64,000 nucleotides of DNA from Cinnamomum chago. Lineage: Eukaryota; Streptophyta; Magnoliopsida; Laurales; Lauraceae. The stretch covers positions 132,854,001 through 132,918,000 of the forward strand of contig CP142453.1 in NCBI GenBank assembly GCA_038049695.1, given 5' to 3'. Made by a program: the position numbers and the translations under genes. Numbering within the stretch: the stretch's first letter is position 1; each line of letters begins with the position of its first letter. Shown here piece after piece: positions 1 through 14,300 of this stretch. The notes under the pieces are model-generated. The model worked only from the letters and a program-made list of their open reading frames with translations. It made no database searches and was not told the origin of the DNA.

Positions 1-1370
1 ATCATACTCTATGAATGTTCATTTGAGGCGGAAAACATTCATAGATTGTACTCATTGGTCTTAAATTATTCCATGAGGGTAGGTTTAGGAATTTAATGTA
101 TTTTCTCATAAATTGTGGCACCAAATAAATGATAGTAATACATTGATCTTCAAAAACTACCTTGAAATGGACGATGAGAGACTATGACTTAAATAGATTA
201 GAGTTGGTTAGTAAATTACCTTGATTCTTTGAACTCTCTTGCATTTCATATTGAGTAATATTAATATCATTGACCTTCAAGTGGTGATCAATGCATTATA
301 TGTTGATGTCTTCTATTCCGACTAATATAATTGGAGTTGACTCTTGAAATAATAGGAATGTGAACATTTGTTGTTGATTGGTTCAATTCGATTTGAGATT
401 ATGAGATTTTATATCTATATTGGAAATTTCATTCACATTCTATTATTATTTTGATTCGATTGGTCTGGCACTACTGAGCTTCGACCTCGTGATATCCGAC
501 GGGGTTAAACTTGGTTTAGTTATTTGAGATCACTGCAGTAGATCATCTGGAGCACTGGAACTCCAGAACCGGGTAGCCAGCTAGCCTTTGGCCGGGCCGC
601 TGGTGACTTCCCAACTAGATTCGCTCTCTATTTGAGAGGATGAGCTTAATGTGGTAGCCAACTAGTATGTTTTATTCCCCATTGACTCGTAAAGCATGAA
701 TTATTCAACTTTAGCACAATTGCCTAGTTATTACTTGATATTGACATCTTTTAATTAATTGTCTATAAATCCAATTTGTTACATTATGTAATTTATTATT
801 AATGCATCTACTTGCCGAATCGTTGTATTCATGATGCTATTCTTGGTGTCACAGACGCAGGTGCAGCTCCCTGTCCTGAGGAGGCCCAGGAGGGAGAGGA
901 GGTTACCCAAGAGGTACCTTCAGATCTAGAGGAGTGGCTAGAACAGGGGCCTGCTTAGAAATTCTCCTCGGAGTGCGGACTACACTTGTAATTACCATAG
1001 TTCATGTGATTATCCTTTTATATGGTCATACGAAATTCTTTTGAATATACTTTTGGTAGTAGTTGTATAGGGTTCTTTCATTGATCCCTCTTTGTAACTT
1101 AATGTATATATTTGTTAAATTCTTTTGTATTAAACTTAAATGTTTAACTGAACTGGATGGAATTTGATACCTTATATGAATGAATTACGACTTCCGCTGT
1201 GTTTAAATGTTATTGTTTATGTTAGTGAGTTTGACTCACAGGTGGACTATTCGATTTTCTCTCCTTCGTGTGTTGTATTTGGCTCGAGACAGGTACAACA
1301 TGCGGGAGTACGTGTGACACATCTCGGGAATTTCCCTATGCCAGGGTGATTTCGGAACCGGGATGTGACA
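1..1370. repeat. Possible LTR-retrotransposon remnant (left edge)
   Basis: No gene is recognised. A short acidic open stretch, 851-958, ends in TAG and follows a pyrimidine-rich tract ending in CAG, so it could be the tail of a coding exon. The segment closes near 1370 with GGGATGTGACAC, which resembles the 3' end of some plant Gypsy LTRs. The left part lies outside the window, so no terminal-repeat pair or target-site duplication can be tested. The assignment is an inference from style of sequence only. Confidence 0.3.
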
Positions 1371-4300
1371 CAAATCAACACATTACCACTGCCGCATAAA
1401 TAAAGAATGTTGCGGCAGCTAATGACGCCACACCTGGAAATTCTTATACAAGACAATGCGTCTATGGAAAAGACAGACCAGGCTAAGAAGATGTAGGATT
1501 TTGGCCTCTCTCAGTACCACTCTACTGTATTGTTATTAGTACTGGATCATCTCTATCTGTGTGTAATACTGAAATGTATTGTACTATTGCTAATAGTAGA
1601 TTTTCCTTTTATGGTTTAAGAGTCCATTTGGATGGGAAACGATGAGTGAGAAACTTCTACAAGGTGGAGAAATTAAGAGAAATAAATTTAAAGGTTGAGA
1701 ATCCCCCAAACTTTTTTTTTTTTTCCTCCTGAAAGTCATGCTTGGGTGGATTTAACCATGGATATCGGCTGATGTCATGTTCGGTAGGTTTCATGCTCTT
1801 AAAATAATTTATTCACAAGATCAAACTCCATTATGTAGGCTCTTACCATAAGAGCATCTATAATCTTAATGAGATTTATATTGATTAGGATAAAGCGCAA
1901 GCACACGGCTTTGATGACTAACAACTCAAACCAAGATAGCACAATGTCGTGTTTAATTTGACAATCGACCCCTAACTCACAACCTTTTTATGCATCTGCT
2001 AGAACTACTGAGGCTGATTCTTGGACAGCTTTAGTCTCGAGTCTTAACAAAATCAGCGTTGGTGGTTTTTATATTATTTTTATATTGTAAGGGATCGCCC
2101 ACAAAAACTACCTACTACTCCTAGACCCCATCAGAGCCACTTGAAATTTCCCTAATTTGACAAAAGATGAACCCCATATTCCCAAATTCGACTAATTTCG
2201 CATATAAAAAGGGCAGATTGAACATACCCATGTAGTAAAATTAGAAATCTAAATCACAGAAAGACCATTCGAGTTCTCTGATGATGAATTTTGTACCGTT
2301 CTCAATTATTCAAAACGTCTGCTTTTGAATGAAAGATAGGAACCTCTCACAAGCATGCATGAGTGTTTGGCGGTGTCGCTTTCTATCCAGCTGATTCTTG
2401 GTAAGATGAACTTTTCTGAATCTTGCAGTAGATACTCTCCACATGAAAAGACAATGCTTTGGATGAGACTTTAAAACACCCACATTTAGACCATTCCTAA
2501 TAATACATTCACATGCATTAATACAAGATGATCAGCAGATGAAGAGGGCACGGTCTGAACCTACATCTCATTGCTTTCCACTAGGCACCTAAAAATGTTC
2601 GGTGGAAGTGAACTCCATAAATTTTTGGAGACATCTAATCCAAATCAAGTTCAGACGTTGTGTGTATGGTAAAATTATGGTATTGCTTACATTTGAGTAT
2701 AATTTAGATTTCTTGATTAAAAAAAATAAGAATTAGATGAAAAGGAAAACACTATAAAGTTGAGTAGGTTTTATGTCCTGAGTTAGTAGATTTTCTTTGT
2801 TATGTTCAATGAGGGGCGGAACCAGGATATATGCATTTTGTTTTTGGGTTTCTAATTAATAGTATTTTATCTTGTTAAATTTCCTACCTGTACTTTTAAA
2901 AGTTAAGGTTATTTCAATATGATTTTATATGTAAGGGTGTGTGTCTATGTTGCGAAAGTAGTTCAAGACAATGTTTTAAAATGAAGTATATGAAGATTTT
3001 CTTTTTATGTAAGTCATATAAAAAATTTCGATAACCTAGCCATGCATATAATATACTGTGTATTATTCTTGTACATCTATAATTTGTAGATGATACAATT
3101 TTATTAAAAATCTGAGTATTAGCCCGTATCTTTTGAAAGATATGGCATACAAAATATATTTTTAGAAAATTTATAAATACATGCATTATACATTTTTATT
3201 TTAGAAGAACTGAACATTTTTATTTTAGAACTGAGCCACTATGTTCCAAAATCCTCCTATATTTGGTAAGGCTGGTGATGCCTATAAATTGTCTCCATTT
3301 ACACTTTTTTTTCCTACCTACCATTTCCTTTTGTGGGTGATTTTCATTTAAGTAGTTATAATTGTGTATGTTTACAAACATTATTATGATTGTCTATGTT
3401 TAGTTGTTTACGTTTTACCCAAAGCGTTTAGTTACTAACTTACTATTCTAGAAACATGGGATGAAGAATCCTGCACTACTTATCATATACTCAAGGTCTA
3501 TCTACTTGCTTTTCTGATATGATTAGCTTTTCTGCTTGGATAAAGTGAACATAATTCTAATTGACAAGTAGATGTTGTTTTTTTGTTTCAAGTTGCATTC
3601 ATTCTGTTTTAGCCTATTCATTCAAATTGTATATTGTAAGATCTTTTTCAGTGTCCTTTTATGCACGGGGATTGATATTGTGAAATAGAATTACATTTTT
3701 ATTTTATTTTTTCCATATCAAGTGTTTAGATGTATGAAACACTCTCTCATTCTGTTCTCGTGTAAGAGATTGAACTACTCAATAGAATACATACTCTACT
3801 TCTTTCCTCTTGCTTTGCTTTATTTTTATGGGCTTATACTGTTTTAATGTAGTTTTCATGCGACTTATTAAGATGAGAGCAAAAAAATGGCATGTGTATT
3901 ATTATGAGCATGTCTTACAAATGGCATCCTTAGCATACAAAGGGGAATAGATCCTGGGGTAATGATTTATATGCTTCCTCATCAAACACTTAACATGGTT
4001 TGGGAACACAATTTGACTCTTTGCTACAGATTCTGCTTCGTTTGAATATAAATAGGTATGGTTCATTTTATACAGTTTTGCTTTATTCTAGGCTGAATAA
4101 TCTATTCATAAGTTTCATAAAGTTGATGAAATGAATGTAGCAATCCCCTCATCCCCAATTGATAGCTATCTTCATTTTCAATTGTCCATTGGAGCCAAAT
4201 GCAACATAGAATAATTCTGGTTTAAAGAAAATAATCTGTTCTATATTTGGTTTTCTTCTTTTTTAATAACATTAGGATGACAACCGTTTTGAAATTGATA

Positions 4301-5929
4301 TGTTTGTGTGCATGGACCATGATGACATTGATTAGTTTTCCAAGGTGCCTTTGGTGTAGTTGAAACGTCATTTCATTTCAAAAACTTGGTTTGATCATTT
4401 TACCTTTAAGAAATTGTTTCTCCATTTTGAGCTTTACCTTTTTTCTTTTTTTTTTTCATATAATAAAAATTACACAAATGGTTCAAGTGAGATTGAAACA
4501 TGTGCAGCCTTCCTTATTTCATCATAAAACCTCTCTTATAACATAAGGGTGGTCTTCTTAGCCAACTTTGGTGGAACAGGTAGAATATTTAGTTCCAAGT
4601 CTGGTTAGTTTTGCTGGAAACGGATGGAATCATATAATATGTTGTTTGAAACTTATGAAATCTTGTTCATCATTGGTGAAAATGGATTGAATAAGTACTA
4701 CTTTACTATAACCTAATAATACTAAAAGACTTAAAGGCTTCTTACGAAGAGAAAAACAAGACCCAAGTGTTTAGAACAATAAATCTACCTTATGTTTTAA
4801 CTTGACCCAAGGGAGAATTCATTCTTTTTCCTTTTTTTTTTAATCCATTCTTACCTCAAATCAAATAGTTATAAACCAATGGGATGCTTAGGATTTTCAA
4901 CAATGTTATATATGTGCCTGATACTCCTATGGCTTTTATTTTTCAGAACAAGGCCCCAAATAAGGAGTGGATGACTTTGTATGTGTTTTTTAATGCCATA
5001 AGATGAGATGACCTTTTCTTTATCTTGCCTTTTTTGACTTGCGCATTTGCTCTTGTTTGTTTTATATGGGTAGCTAGAGGTGGTGGTGGAGATGGTGTAT
5101 AGGTTGTGTTCGTGTGGAATTGATTCAGGTAAAACTCCAAGTAAATGCATGACATAATGAAGTGGATTGGATTGGACGACCATTAGCATTTTTTAGACTC
5201 TGCTCATCCTACAATAGAGAAATTTGGAAAGGTGTAAAAGGGCTGTAAGCATCAATATGTCCAAAAAGCAGAGTGTATGTTGTGTTTGGAATTAGGGGTC
5301 GACTAGCTTCATACAAAACGACATGGCAAGTACATACCACAATACCAAGCTATCAGAACTAAATGATGAGCCCAATCCAATGAGAACCAACCAATATCAT
5401 TACCAAAGAAGATAATGTACAAAATTAACTATGTTTGGAAGCCGATATTCTTATACTTTTGTATAGGTGGTATAATATTCTTAGGACGCTACAAAATATA
5501 TTTCCTACATGAAGCATGACAACAAGCATTGAAATTACTCACTGATTTTAAGTGTCAAGCAACTGAGGCTGTCTATGGAAGTCAAGAGCTCTTGCTTTAC
5601 AGGCAACTGAGGCAGTGTTGATGTCAAAATTTTGCCAAACAAAAAATGTTGATGAAAATTGATCTAGGTCCATTAAATCAGCATGATTCAATGACCTGAT
5701 TAATCAAAACTTCAAAATATTTTTTCTAGTAAACTAATATTCTGATTAATTTAAACTACATGAGTAATTGTAGGTAAAGTGGTGGAAGCCAATGCGAAAC
5801 TCGGCTGTGGAGTTTTGATAGTTACCTTCACCGACTCCCCCACTCACTCCATGATATGGTAGTTATCATAACCACTCAAGAAAGGGAAATAAAAAGGGGA
5901 AGAGAGGAATGAAGGAAGGAGAATCGACT
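1371..5929. other. Gene-poor AT-rich intergenic DNA
   Basis: Only short open frames without recognisable domains are present on either strand. No RNA gene, no convincing terminal repeats and no tandem array were seen. Runs of A and T are frequent. Confidence 0.6.
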
Positions 5930-6400
5930 ATTTTCTAACAAAGAACAAAAAGAAAAGAAGGAGAAGAGAAGAAAGAAAGAAAGAAAATGGTGAGATCTAC
6001 ATCATCTTCCCCTTCACTCCATCTTCTCCATTTCATTTTACATAATATCTCCATTTCACTTCCTATCGGAGATTCGAATCTTTATTTACTAAGAATCTGC
6101 CCTCCAACCACCAAATCATTTTCATTCCATCATTCCCCATTTTGTTTTCTTTCTCAAATGGAGATTCAGATTTCTTTTTTAGAAATCTGCCCTCCCATAA
6201 GAAGACTGAAAAATATAGAGATTCGAAGACTTAAAAGGTCTCCGCCCTCTGCTAAAATCTCATATACACAGTGACTTGACCAACATTTGAAAATGGAGAT
6301 TTAGATCTTTATTTAAAGGTTTCTACCCTCCAACATTGAAAATGGATATTAAGATCCTTATTTAAAGCTTTCAGCCCTCCACATAATCTTGAATCCCTCC
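5930..6400. repeat. GA-rich tract plus degenerate tandem repeat of about 40-60 bp
   Basis: A purine tract with several GAAA units (about 5950-5986) is followed by roughly five imperfect copies of a module built around GGAGATTC..ATCTTTATTTA and ending in CTGCCCTCCA. Copies are seen near 6065, 6160, 6215, 6293 and 6343. The short open frame over it (5987-6274) has no known domain, and its composition follows the repeat, so it is not called as a gene. Confidence 0.5.
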
Positions 6401-6599
6401 AAACGCCCATAAATCGAATTCTCCCAACCAAACACTCTGGAATAATTAGAACCAAACACCCAAATAAATTCAAATCCCTCTAAACAAACAACTTGGGTCC
6501 TCATATCCAAACAAGCTGAACAACTGTAAAACTGAAATAGCTTAAAATCTGTCCAAACAATTATCGAAACTTGACTAGATTTTATCTCAAACACTTGCA

Positions 6600-7920
6600 T
6601 GGGTTGAGAGTTTGATCAAGTCTAGAGCTCTAATTGGGTTAAAAATCACCCCAAATAGATAGATGTGGCGGGCTGAAACACAGCCTAAAAGAGAAGTCCT
6701 ACATGGACTGAAAACTAGCTCAGCAAACTCCTATGAAAAAGCTAAAAAACAGTTCTGTGAATAGCCTTAAAATTACTCCAGAGTTTGGCTACAAATAGGA
6801 TTTAGTTAAAGTGGATTGGCTAAAAAAAAAAAAAGGTTTTTAATGAATACAGGCCTGAACCCTTGACCAAGCGGCTAAAAAATGGCCAAATAAAAATGGG
6901 TTGAAGACTCAACCCTAGTTTGCCCTTAGAAAGGGGTTAAAATTAGCCCAAGTATGACTTTAAATGGGCCAATAAATGAGAGCTATAAATCTGTATCATG
7001 GGCCTAAGTGTGTCTGTAAAACAGCAGTATATAACTAAATATGGCTTTACAAAGGTTAAATATGGTCTCAAATGGTGACTATAAACAGTTTCAGACCTAG
7101 CTTGAATGAGGGTTGAAAATAAATCGGGTTACATCAAACATACAGGTTGGGCTTCACTAAACATATACCTTGAACCCATAACCCCGATGCAATCAAAACA
7201 TTAAATATGTTGGGATGCAATCAGAACATTACATATGTTGGGTTTTCAGCAAATATGTTGAATTTATCCAAGCAAAGAATGAATTTAGATTCTAGCTTGA
7301 TTGTCTACATTGGTCTATGCCCTATGGTGGGATTACAAATGGGTTACAACTTGACCCAAATTGGTTTCTTTAAACGGGCTAAGACTTGACCTAAACTGGA
7401 TTCTCTAAATGGGTTTCAGCTCAAACTGAAATTGCAAACCGTCTCATTATTAGGTTACAATTTGCCCAGATTTCCTTTAGTAAACTCTCTCATTATTAGC
7501 CTAAAAGGGACTGAAATTGGCCAGAATCTCAGCTCATTAATGACAAAGATATTGGGTCTGATTCAAGCCACATTTTGGGTCTAAATAAGGCCAAATTTTG
7601 GGTCTAATTCAAGACAAAATATTGGGTTTAAATCGGGCCAGATTTTGGGTAAAAAATTAGGACAGATTCTGGGGTAACTCAGGCCAGAATGATAGGCCAA
7701 ATCAGGCTAGAATTACAAATTCAAGTCAAGCAAGAATCAGTCCATACTTATAATTCTAAACCAGACTAGACTTAAGGGTCGAAACTGGACCAGAATTATA
7801 GAACAAAATCAGCCCAAATAAAGACTGAAATTTGGTGAGATTAAACCTAAATATTTCCTGAAATTGAGCTAAAATATAGTTTAGAGGCTGAGATTGGGTA
7901 ATATGGGTCTGTAATTAGCC
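6600..7920. repeat. Diffuse GGGTCTAAATTGGCCAGA-like degenerate repeat
   Basis: Sequence around 6700-7900 is dominated by loosely periodic motifs such as ATTTTGGGTCTAA, GGCCAGAATT and GGGCTAAAATT, spaced roughly 25-45 bases apart. It has no long open frame and no terminal repeats. Similar degenerate GGGTT/GGCCC-rich stretches occur at 20860-21180 and 32290-33400. From 7921 to 8237 nothing further is recognised. Confidence 0.45.
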
Positions 7921-8237
7921 CATAAAAATACAAGGAGTGGCCCACTTCCATATAAAAAAAATCATCATAAAATTCATCAATTCATGAACCCAATCGAGAA
8001 ATGATCGTGAAGATCCAGGTGAATCGAAAGACTACTTCTGACAGCAAAGGCAAAGAGCTGGAACTTGTCGATTTTTATTTTATTTATTTGTTTAATTTCT
8101 GTATTTCCTTTGTAAATTTTATTGAGTCAATGTCTTGATAATCAAAGGTTTTCCATTGAGGATGTAATTATCGATCGATGAGTTCTAATGATCGAGAGTA
8201 TGATGTACCCACAAAGTCGAATGTAAAACCTCCATTT

Positions 8238-8353
8238 TAAATTTGTATCCAATGAACGTGCATTTCTTTATTTATGCATGAATTTATTGTGTACGTAAAT
8301 TTGTATCCAATGAACGTGCATTTCTTTATTTATGCATGAATTTATTGTGTACG
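8238..8353. repeat. Perfect 58-bp tandem duplication in the MLO 3' UTR
   Basis: Two head-to-tail 58-bp copies (8238-8295 and 8296-8353) are identical. They start 6 bases beyond the MLO stop codon (8360-8362, minus strand). On the minus strand each copy contains AATAAA-type hexamers, so the duplication doubles candidate poly(A) signals. Confidence 0.9.
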
Positions 8354-8359
8354 TAAAGT

Positions 8360-11300
8360 CTATTGATTCAGGGGCTTTGCATCTCCCTCTTCCATCAAGG
8401 AATCTCTCTGCCCCATCTTTTGCAATTGGATTACTGTAGAAGACCCATCTGATTTCCCTGCCTGACTAGAACCCTCCTGACTGTTAGGAGTTCTCAGTGC
8501 CTTCTTCTGTTTCACCTTCTGTGCCCAACCAACAAGGCTCTCATGCACATGCTCATCGAATATGGCCTTCTTGAAAGAACTCCCCATCTTCATCAAAACC
8601 ACAGTAGGGGCTGTCAGTAGGACTATAGGGTGCCACTGATTCTCAAGTAGTTTAAAGGTCACGACGCAACAGACACGTATGTTCCAATGCAAGTATTTTG
8701 CACAAAGTAGAGCCATGATATGGTGATCTTGCTTACAGGTTGAAGAGTGAGGCATGCAGAAAAAATTTGCACATCACACTAAATGGCCCAAAGATGGATA
8801 ACAAGTAATGGAGTGGAAGACAGGCCAAATCTTGGATGACCAGGACAGGACATCTACAAAGTTGATCAGATAGCATCAATCACCATAGCAAGGCCCCCAC
8901 TTGTACAGAATGTGAACATCAGGATAGCACACTGATGCCTCCGATCCCTATAATGCTCTCTTTATTCTTAGAAGCAACAAACTAATAAAAGATTTGAGTT
9001 AATCTGCAACTCACCTGAGTAACAATGGCATAAAGTGGTAGGGTGCTGTAGCTGCAAAGTATCTGAATAATTACCCTACATGCCACCAAACAAAATATAA
9101 AAAAAATGCATAGATAAGGATGTGTGTGTGTGCGTGTAACAAACGTCGCAGAGAGTGAGGAAAGTTTATTGCCCCGGTGGATGTAAGAGTTAGAAGGAGA
9201 GTTACCCAATTATAAGTCTGGGGACAATATACTGAACTTGTCCCATGATGCAGGTGTCAAACCCATATGTAGTCTGCAAATAATAGATTAAATTAGCACC
9301 TTGGAATGATTCCCAGGGGAAGAGTTTAAGGGATCACAAGTGTGCAACATGTTGACTGGCTAAATTATGCCTTTATATTAATTAAATACATTATAGTGAC
9401 AAAACAGACTGTTAAGGGAGGAAGCTACTCAAACAGCAGATGTAGGAAAGCCCAAGGAAGTTTCAAATAGCAGAGAGAATCAATGGTTCATTCAGCAAAA
9501 CTCTGTACTGATGGAGGTCATTATTTTTCAATGCACAAAGATCTTTTTATCTTCGAATGGTTTAGTAGAAAGAAATATTACCAAATAATGGTTCCATTAT
9601 TTGGGAGAAGGCAAATATGGACCTGTGTGTTTTTAAAAAAAAAAAACTATGTGCATTCCATTACAAATTCTGTACAGATGGAACCCACATTCAATAACCA
9701 CAGTGGTTCCAACCTGATGAATGATCGGGACCCCTGAAATGAGAAACCTACTCGTACAGCACCAATTGAGTCAAGTGGTCTCACCTAGCATGTGCCTGAC
9801 CCAGGATTTGAGGACATCTGGTTAAGAATAAACACCCTAGTGAATTGTAAAGAACCACTTACCAATATCCAAAAGAAAAATGCTATCTCAAAAGCATTCT
9901 GGAAGAGGATGAAATGGATCAAATAGAGTACAATTCGAGGGCGCCGAAACCAAAAGTGATCATCTGAGGGCTGAACTACCAAGTCCCCTTGTATCGCTGA
10001 ATGTTTCTCAGCAACATCACGGGCCAACTGAGAAATTACATGATCTAGCTTAGTGCCCACGGCAAGTAGAAGCTGCAAAATGCCATAGAGAAGTCAAAGT
10101 TTGGTCTCTAAAGAAGTGAAAGCATGCAAAATCAAAACATCATAGCGCTTGCAGATATGCACGCACGCTGAATGCATAGATTAAATTGTTTCTGCCATGC
10201 ATGAGTGGTTTGTTGGATGAGATGGTTGTCAACAACAAACAGGTGTATTTCAGAAACGTGCCTTTAATAAGCAAACCTAACAAATGCTTGTTGTGAGATT
10301 TTGATGAACAAATCTTAGACAATACTATTAAATATCAAATCACACATCAAACATCTGCTGGTTGATTCAAATTTCTGTACTTGTATTTAGAGTGCAAGTG
10401 CACACAAGCAGAGACACCAAGTACGCCAGGTATGGAAATCTAGATAGAGAGGGTTATTCAGAAGTTAGGTATACTTACAACTAATGGAATGAATGCTATC
10501 CAAAAATACGTATGCCAACCTGCACAAGTAAATAAGAGTGAAAGTGCTTGGAGCAAAAACAGCAGAACGGAAACCCAGGGGGAAAAGTCATGATTTTAGA
10601 AATCTTAGCACCATTTACATGAATGGCCATCAATTACTTCTGTATTCGCCAATCAGTTAGTGTCCATATACAACTTCATGAATGACATATAACAAAGTCC
10701 CCATCTATGAAATTTATCAGTGGAGTAGGTTGGGATTGAGCTTACCACCAACATTCAGCAACAAGAAAATGACCACAAATATCCAAAGGTACCAACTGCA
10801 ATGGAAGAGAAACAGAAACTAAGAACCACAAAGAACTTCGGAGTTCTCCAGCAATCCAAGTTTCAAATGTTGCCGGTAAAGAGAACAAATTAACAAGACC
10901 ACATCTTACCTTATACCAACAACTTTCTTAAAATCAGCTTCAAGGGCTCGTACCATGTATCTATGAAAATTAAATTTTGGGTTTCCCTTGCAATGTGTCT
11001 ACAGTAGAAATAAGTTTAGCCAAAATAGAAAGTGCTAAAGGCAGGCAACAAAACTAAGAATAAAAAAGAACCATTAAAAAAATGCAGTACATTGGTTTAT
11101 TGACAATCAATATAAATATCTTACATTAATGAAACCAAGTCGAAGCGTAATGTAATCTGATTTTGTCACAGATCCATAGAATTGTTTGACGAAAGAATGC
11201 TGAACAAAAAAACCATGGCAACACAACACCAGTCAGATGTCTTTCATTACATCTATCGGAAGAAACAAAGGAAAACATTTGATCATATGTTCTCATAAAA

Positions 11301-14300
11301 ATGAACAGTTACGAGAGATTAAAAAAAAAAACTATCTCATGCCTATGGCTACAGTCTGAGACACAGCAGCAATGTGGAGCTGCAGTCTCTAGCAAAGAAA
11401 AGAAAATCCTGACACTGTCAATTCCTATTTTACATATTCAACAGCTGGAGGCTGAAGGAAAACTATCAAAATAAGAAACACAATGGAGAAAATTCATATT
11501 TTCAATTCCGTTCCAGTTTATCTTGGTCAATTTCGGTTTTCTGTTTCAGAAAATAAACGAAAAAAAAAAAAGAATACCTAAATTTGAAAAAAAAGCAGAA
11601 ATTAGGCTATTGACCTGTTTTTAATTAGAGTTAATTTGGCTAGGGCTTGTTTCCTATTAGAGTGAAATTTGTTTGGGGCCTTATTTCCTATTAGAGTAAA
11701 ATTTGGCCAGGGCCCATTTCTTATTAGAGTAAAATTTGGTTAGAGTCCTATTTCCTAATAGAGTTAAATTTGGATAAGGTCCGATTAGAATAATTTTCAT
11801 GAGTGAGACATTTGTTTTATATGGTTTAGATCTTAATAGATGGGAACCGCTTCACATATCATGGCCGTACACAAAAGAAAAAAAGGAAAAAAAAAAAAAA
11901 AAAACATTCAAAGGGTGAATGCCCTTTTCATTGCCTAGAGCAAACGTAAAGAGAGTGCAGACAAAGAAGAAGAGGAGGAGGGGGCGGAGGTGGTGGGGTA
12001 TAAGAAGAAGAAATGAGGAGAATAAGAAGTGGAGATGCTCGCTCCTCTCCTCCTCTTCTCTTTTATCTCCCTTCTTGAGGGGGTTGGCTGGAACTTGCCT
12101 ATTTCTGTCGTTCCAGCTGTTTCGTTTAACATCTATAAATTATAATAACTGAAAACACTTACAAAATAATAATAAGAGTAACCCTGATTCTTCCTGTAGT
12201 TATGTTGGGCTGCAGTCTTTCAACTTTAATGACCATTGTTTTCTAAACACTAGGAGAATCTTCTCCTTTAAGTGGACTGCATATAGACTCCAGCTCTATA
12301 GGGCTCCCTCAGGGCCATCTTTGACCTGTGCAGGTACTTTCACATTCTTATTCACCCATGATCTAACACCATGTCCATATTTATGCTCATCAAACCTTTA
12401 CTCGCTAATGGCTTGAAGCCTTGAATAAAAAAAAAAAAAATCCATGGTTAAAGGACCATGAAACTTATAGGCTGTTAAATCAAGAGCTAAAATAATCTGA
12501 TGGGGCTGATATTTTGCATGACCCTTATCAGTAAAGAGACCTTTCTGTCTATCCTACCCCCAATGATAAGAAAGCATTCAAGTGGGCCCCAGGAGCAAGA
12601 CGCACAATATGCAATCTGCTTGTAGGTGAAGATTTTCCCTAAACATTGAGTCATATATGAAAGGGCATACGTCTTGGACAATTAGCTTATCTAGCATCAC
12701 ATTTGTGCTCCATTACATGTGTTGTACATTATTTAATGTTGAAAACATTCAATAATCCATGTTCAACAGTTTATCTGGGAGAGTTAATAATAATTAAAAA
12801 AAAAAATCTTGGTTACTTTGACCACCCAATATAATTCAAGCTAAACAAAGAGTTCACATCAACATTACCAAAAATGTCAGATTATCAGCTGGGACAGTCC
12901 ATTTTATTGGACCCCAGACTGCCCAATTGGTGTAATAGTCACTTGGATTATATAATTCTAATCATTAGATTAATGACCAGCCAAATGGGCTGTCTAGATT
13001 AATTATGAGGATTTAGGATCGGAGTTACAAATGTTCATCTTCACCATGTCTCTTAATATTATCCTTCCCTGTTAATAATCAATTTAATTAAGCAAATCCT
13101 AAACATTAAATTAAGGATTCTTTAAATGAGTTGCATACTGTGTATTGCCATGGATTCTCATGTCAGATTTTTCATAACAACATACAGAATTCCTCTAATA
13201 ATAGATTTAACATTGTTTTGTCGGTGGAAAACTATATTATGTCTTTTCTTCTTTCTTCTTTGGAAGTATTACCAAAAAAAAAACACACTGAAATAAGAGT
13301 AAATGATCATTTCATGCTAACCCATTTGACAAGTGCAATCCACCTTGATCCAAACTCATTCACATCACATACAGCTAGTCAGCTATATAGGCATAGGTGC
13401 ATGGCCCAAATCTTACTCCAAGTGGAGTGATATCACCATTGGGTAAGTCACTTGTTAGAAGGATGGCACTATATTTTAAACATGATTAATCCAGTGATGT
13501 AGAACACTCCACTTGGAGTAAATTGCAGGTCAATGTCTATGGTCAGGGTGTATGAGGCGAATGGGTTTGCTCAAGTAGAGGTGGGCCTCACACCTGTCAA
13601 ATAGATGGGCAAGTAGTCATGTTGGAGATATAAGAGCATTCCACTTGAAATTTGTATAAAGTAAGACATGTAAGCTATCTTAAATGAATTTTAATATCTT
13701 GGGGAAACCACAACCCATTTTTAAGGATTTACCACTGTTGGACATGGTAGAGTACCATGTACTTAAGCAGCTTAGGTTGGTGGCTACTAGAGTGGTTGGG
13801 TTTGAGCCGCTCGACGATGGTGAGGCTACAAGAGGAAGAGAGTGCATCCAGGTGGAGGGAACAGGACAAAGCAGTAACAAGATGGAAAAGATTGGGTGCT
13901 GAGTGACAATGAAGTTAGAGATGCACCAACATGTATTGGGATGAGACTGGTGGAGAATGTGATTGCAACAAGTGTTTGAGGAACACTGGTTCAACAGAAC
14001 AAAGGAGGAGACAACATGTTTGAAAAATGGCAAGTTTCCATTTGATCGGCAACAACAGTCGAGTGTGTTAGCGACAGAGAAACAGGCAGGAGCAAATAGA
14101 TCAGACATAATCAGCAAGTCGCTCGAGCGTACAATCAAGGCAGCTCACAGAAGGGTAGAGGAGCAGTTTGATCATCCATCCATGACAAAACATATGACTC
14201 CAATACCAAGCTACATCACATAAGAATTTAATGAAAACAACTTAAACTATTGCAACAAGCCAAACAATATACATCAAGTATAAAAGGTAAAATCTACCAG

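Noticed and set aside
11620..11785. CRISPR-like regular repeats
   Set aside because: Units are imperfect and adjacent, without unique spacers, and the locus is a plant intron.
11919..12152. Arg-rich and Ser-rich open frames on both strands
   Set aside because: They arise from a purine-rich low-complexity tract inside MLO intron 6.
12911..13003. Imperfect inverted repeat (CAGACTGCCCAATTGG and CCAAATGGGCTGTCTAG)
   Set aside because: Too short and mismatched, and no target-site duplication, to support a MITE call.
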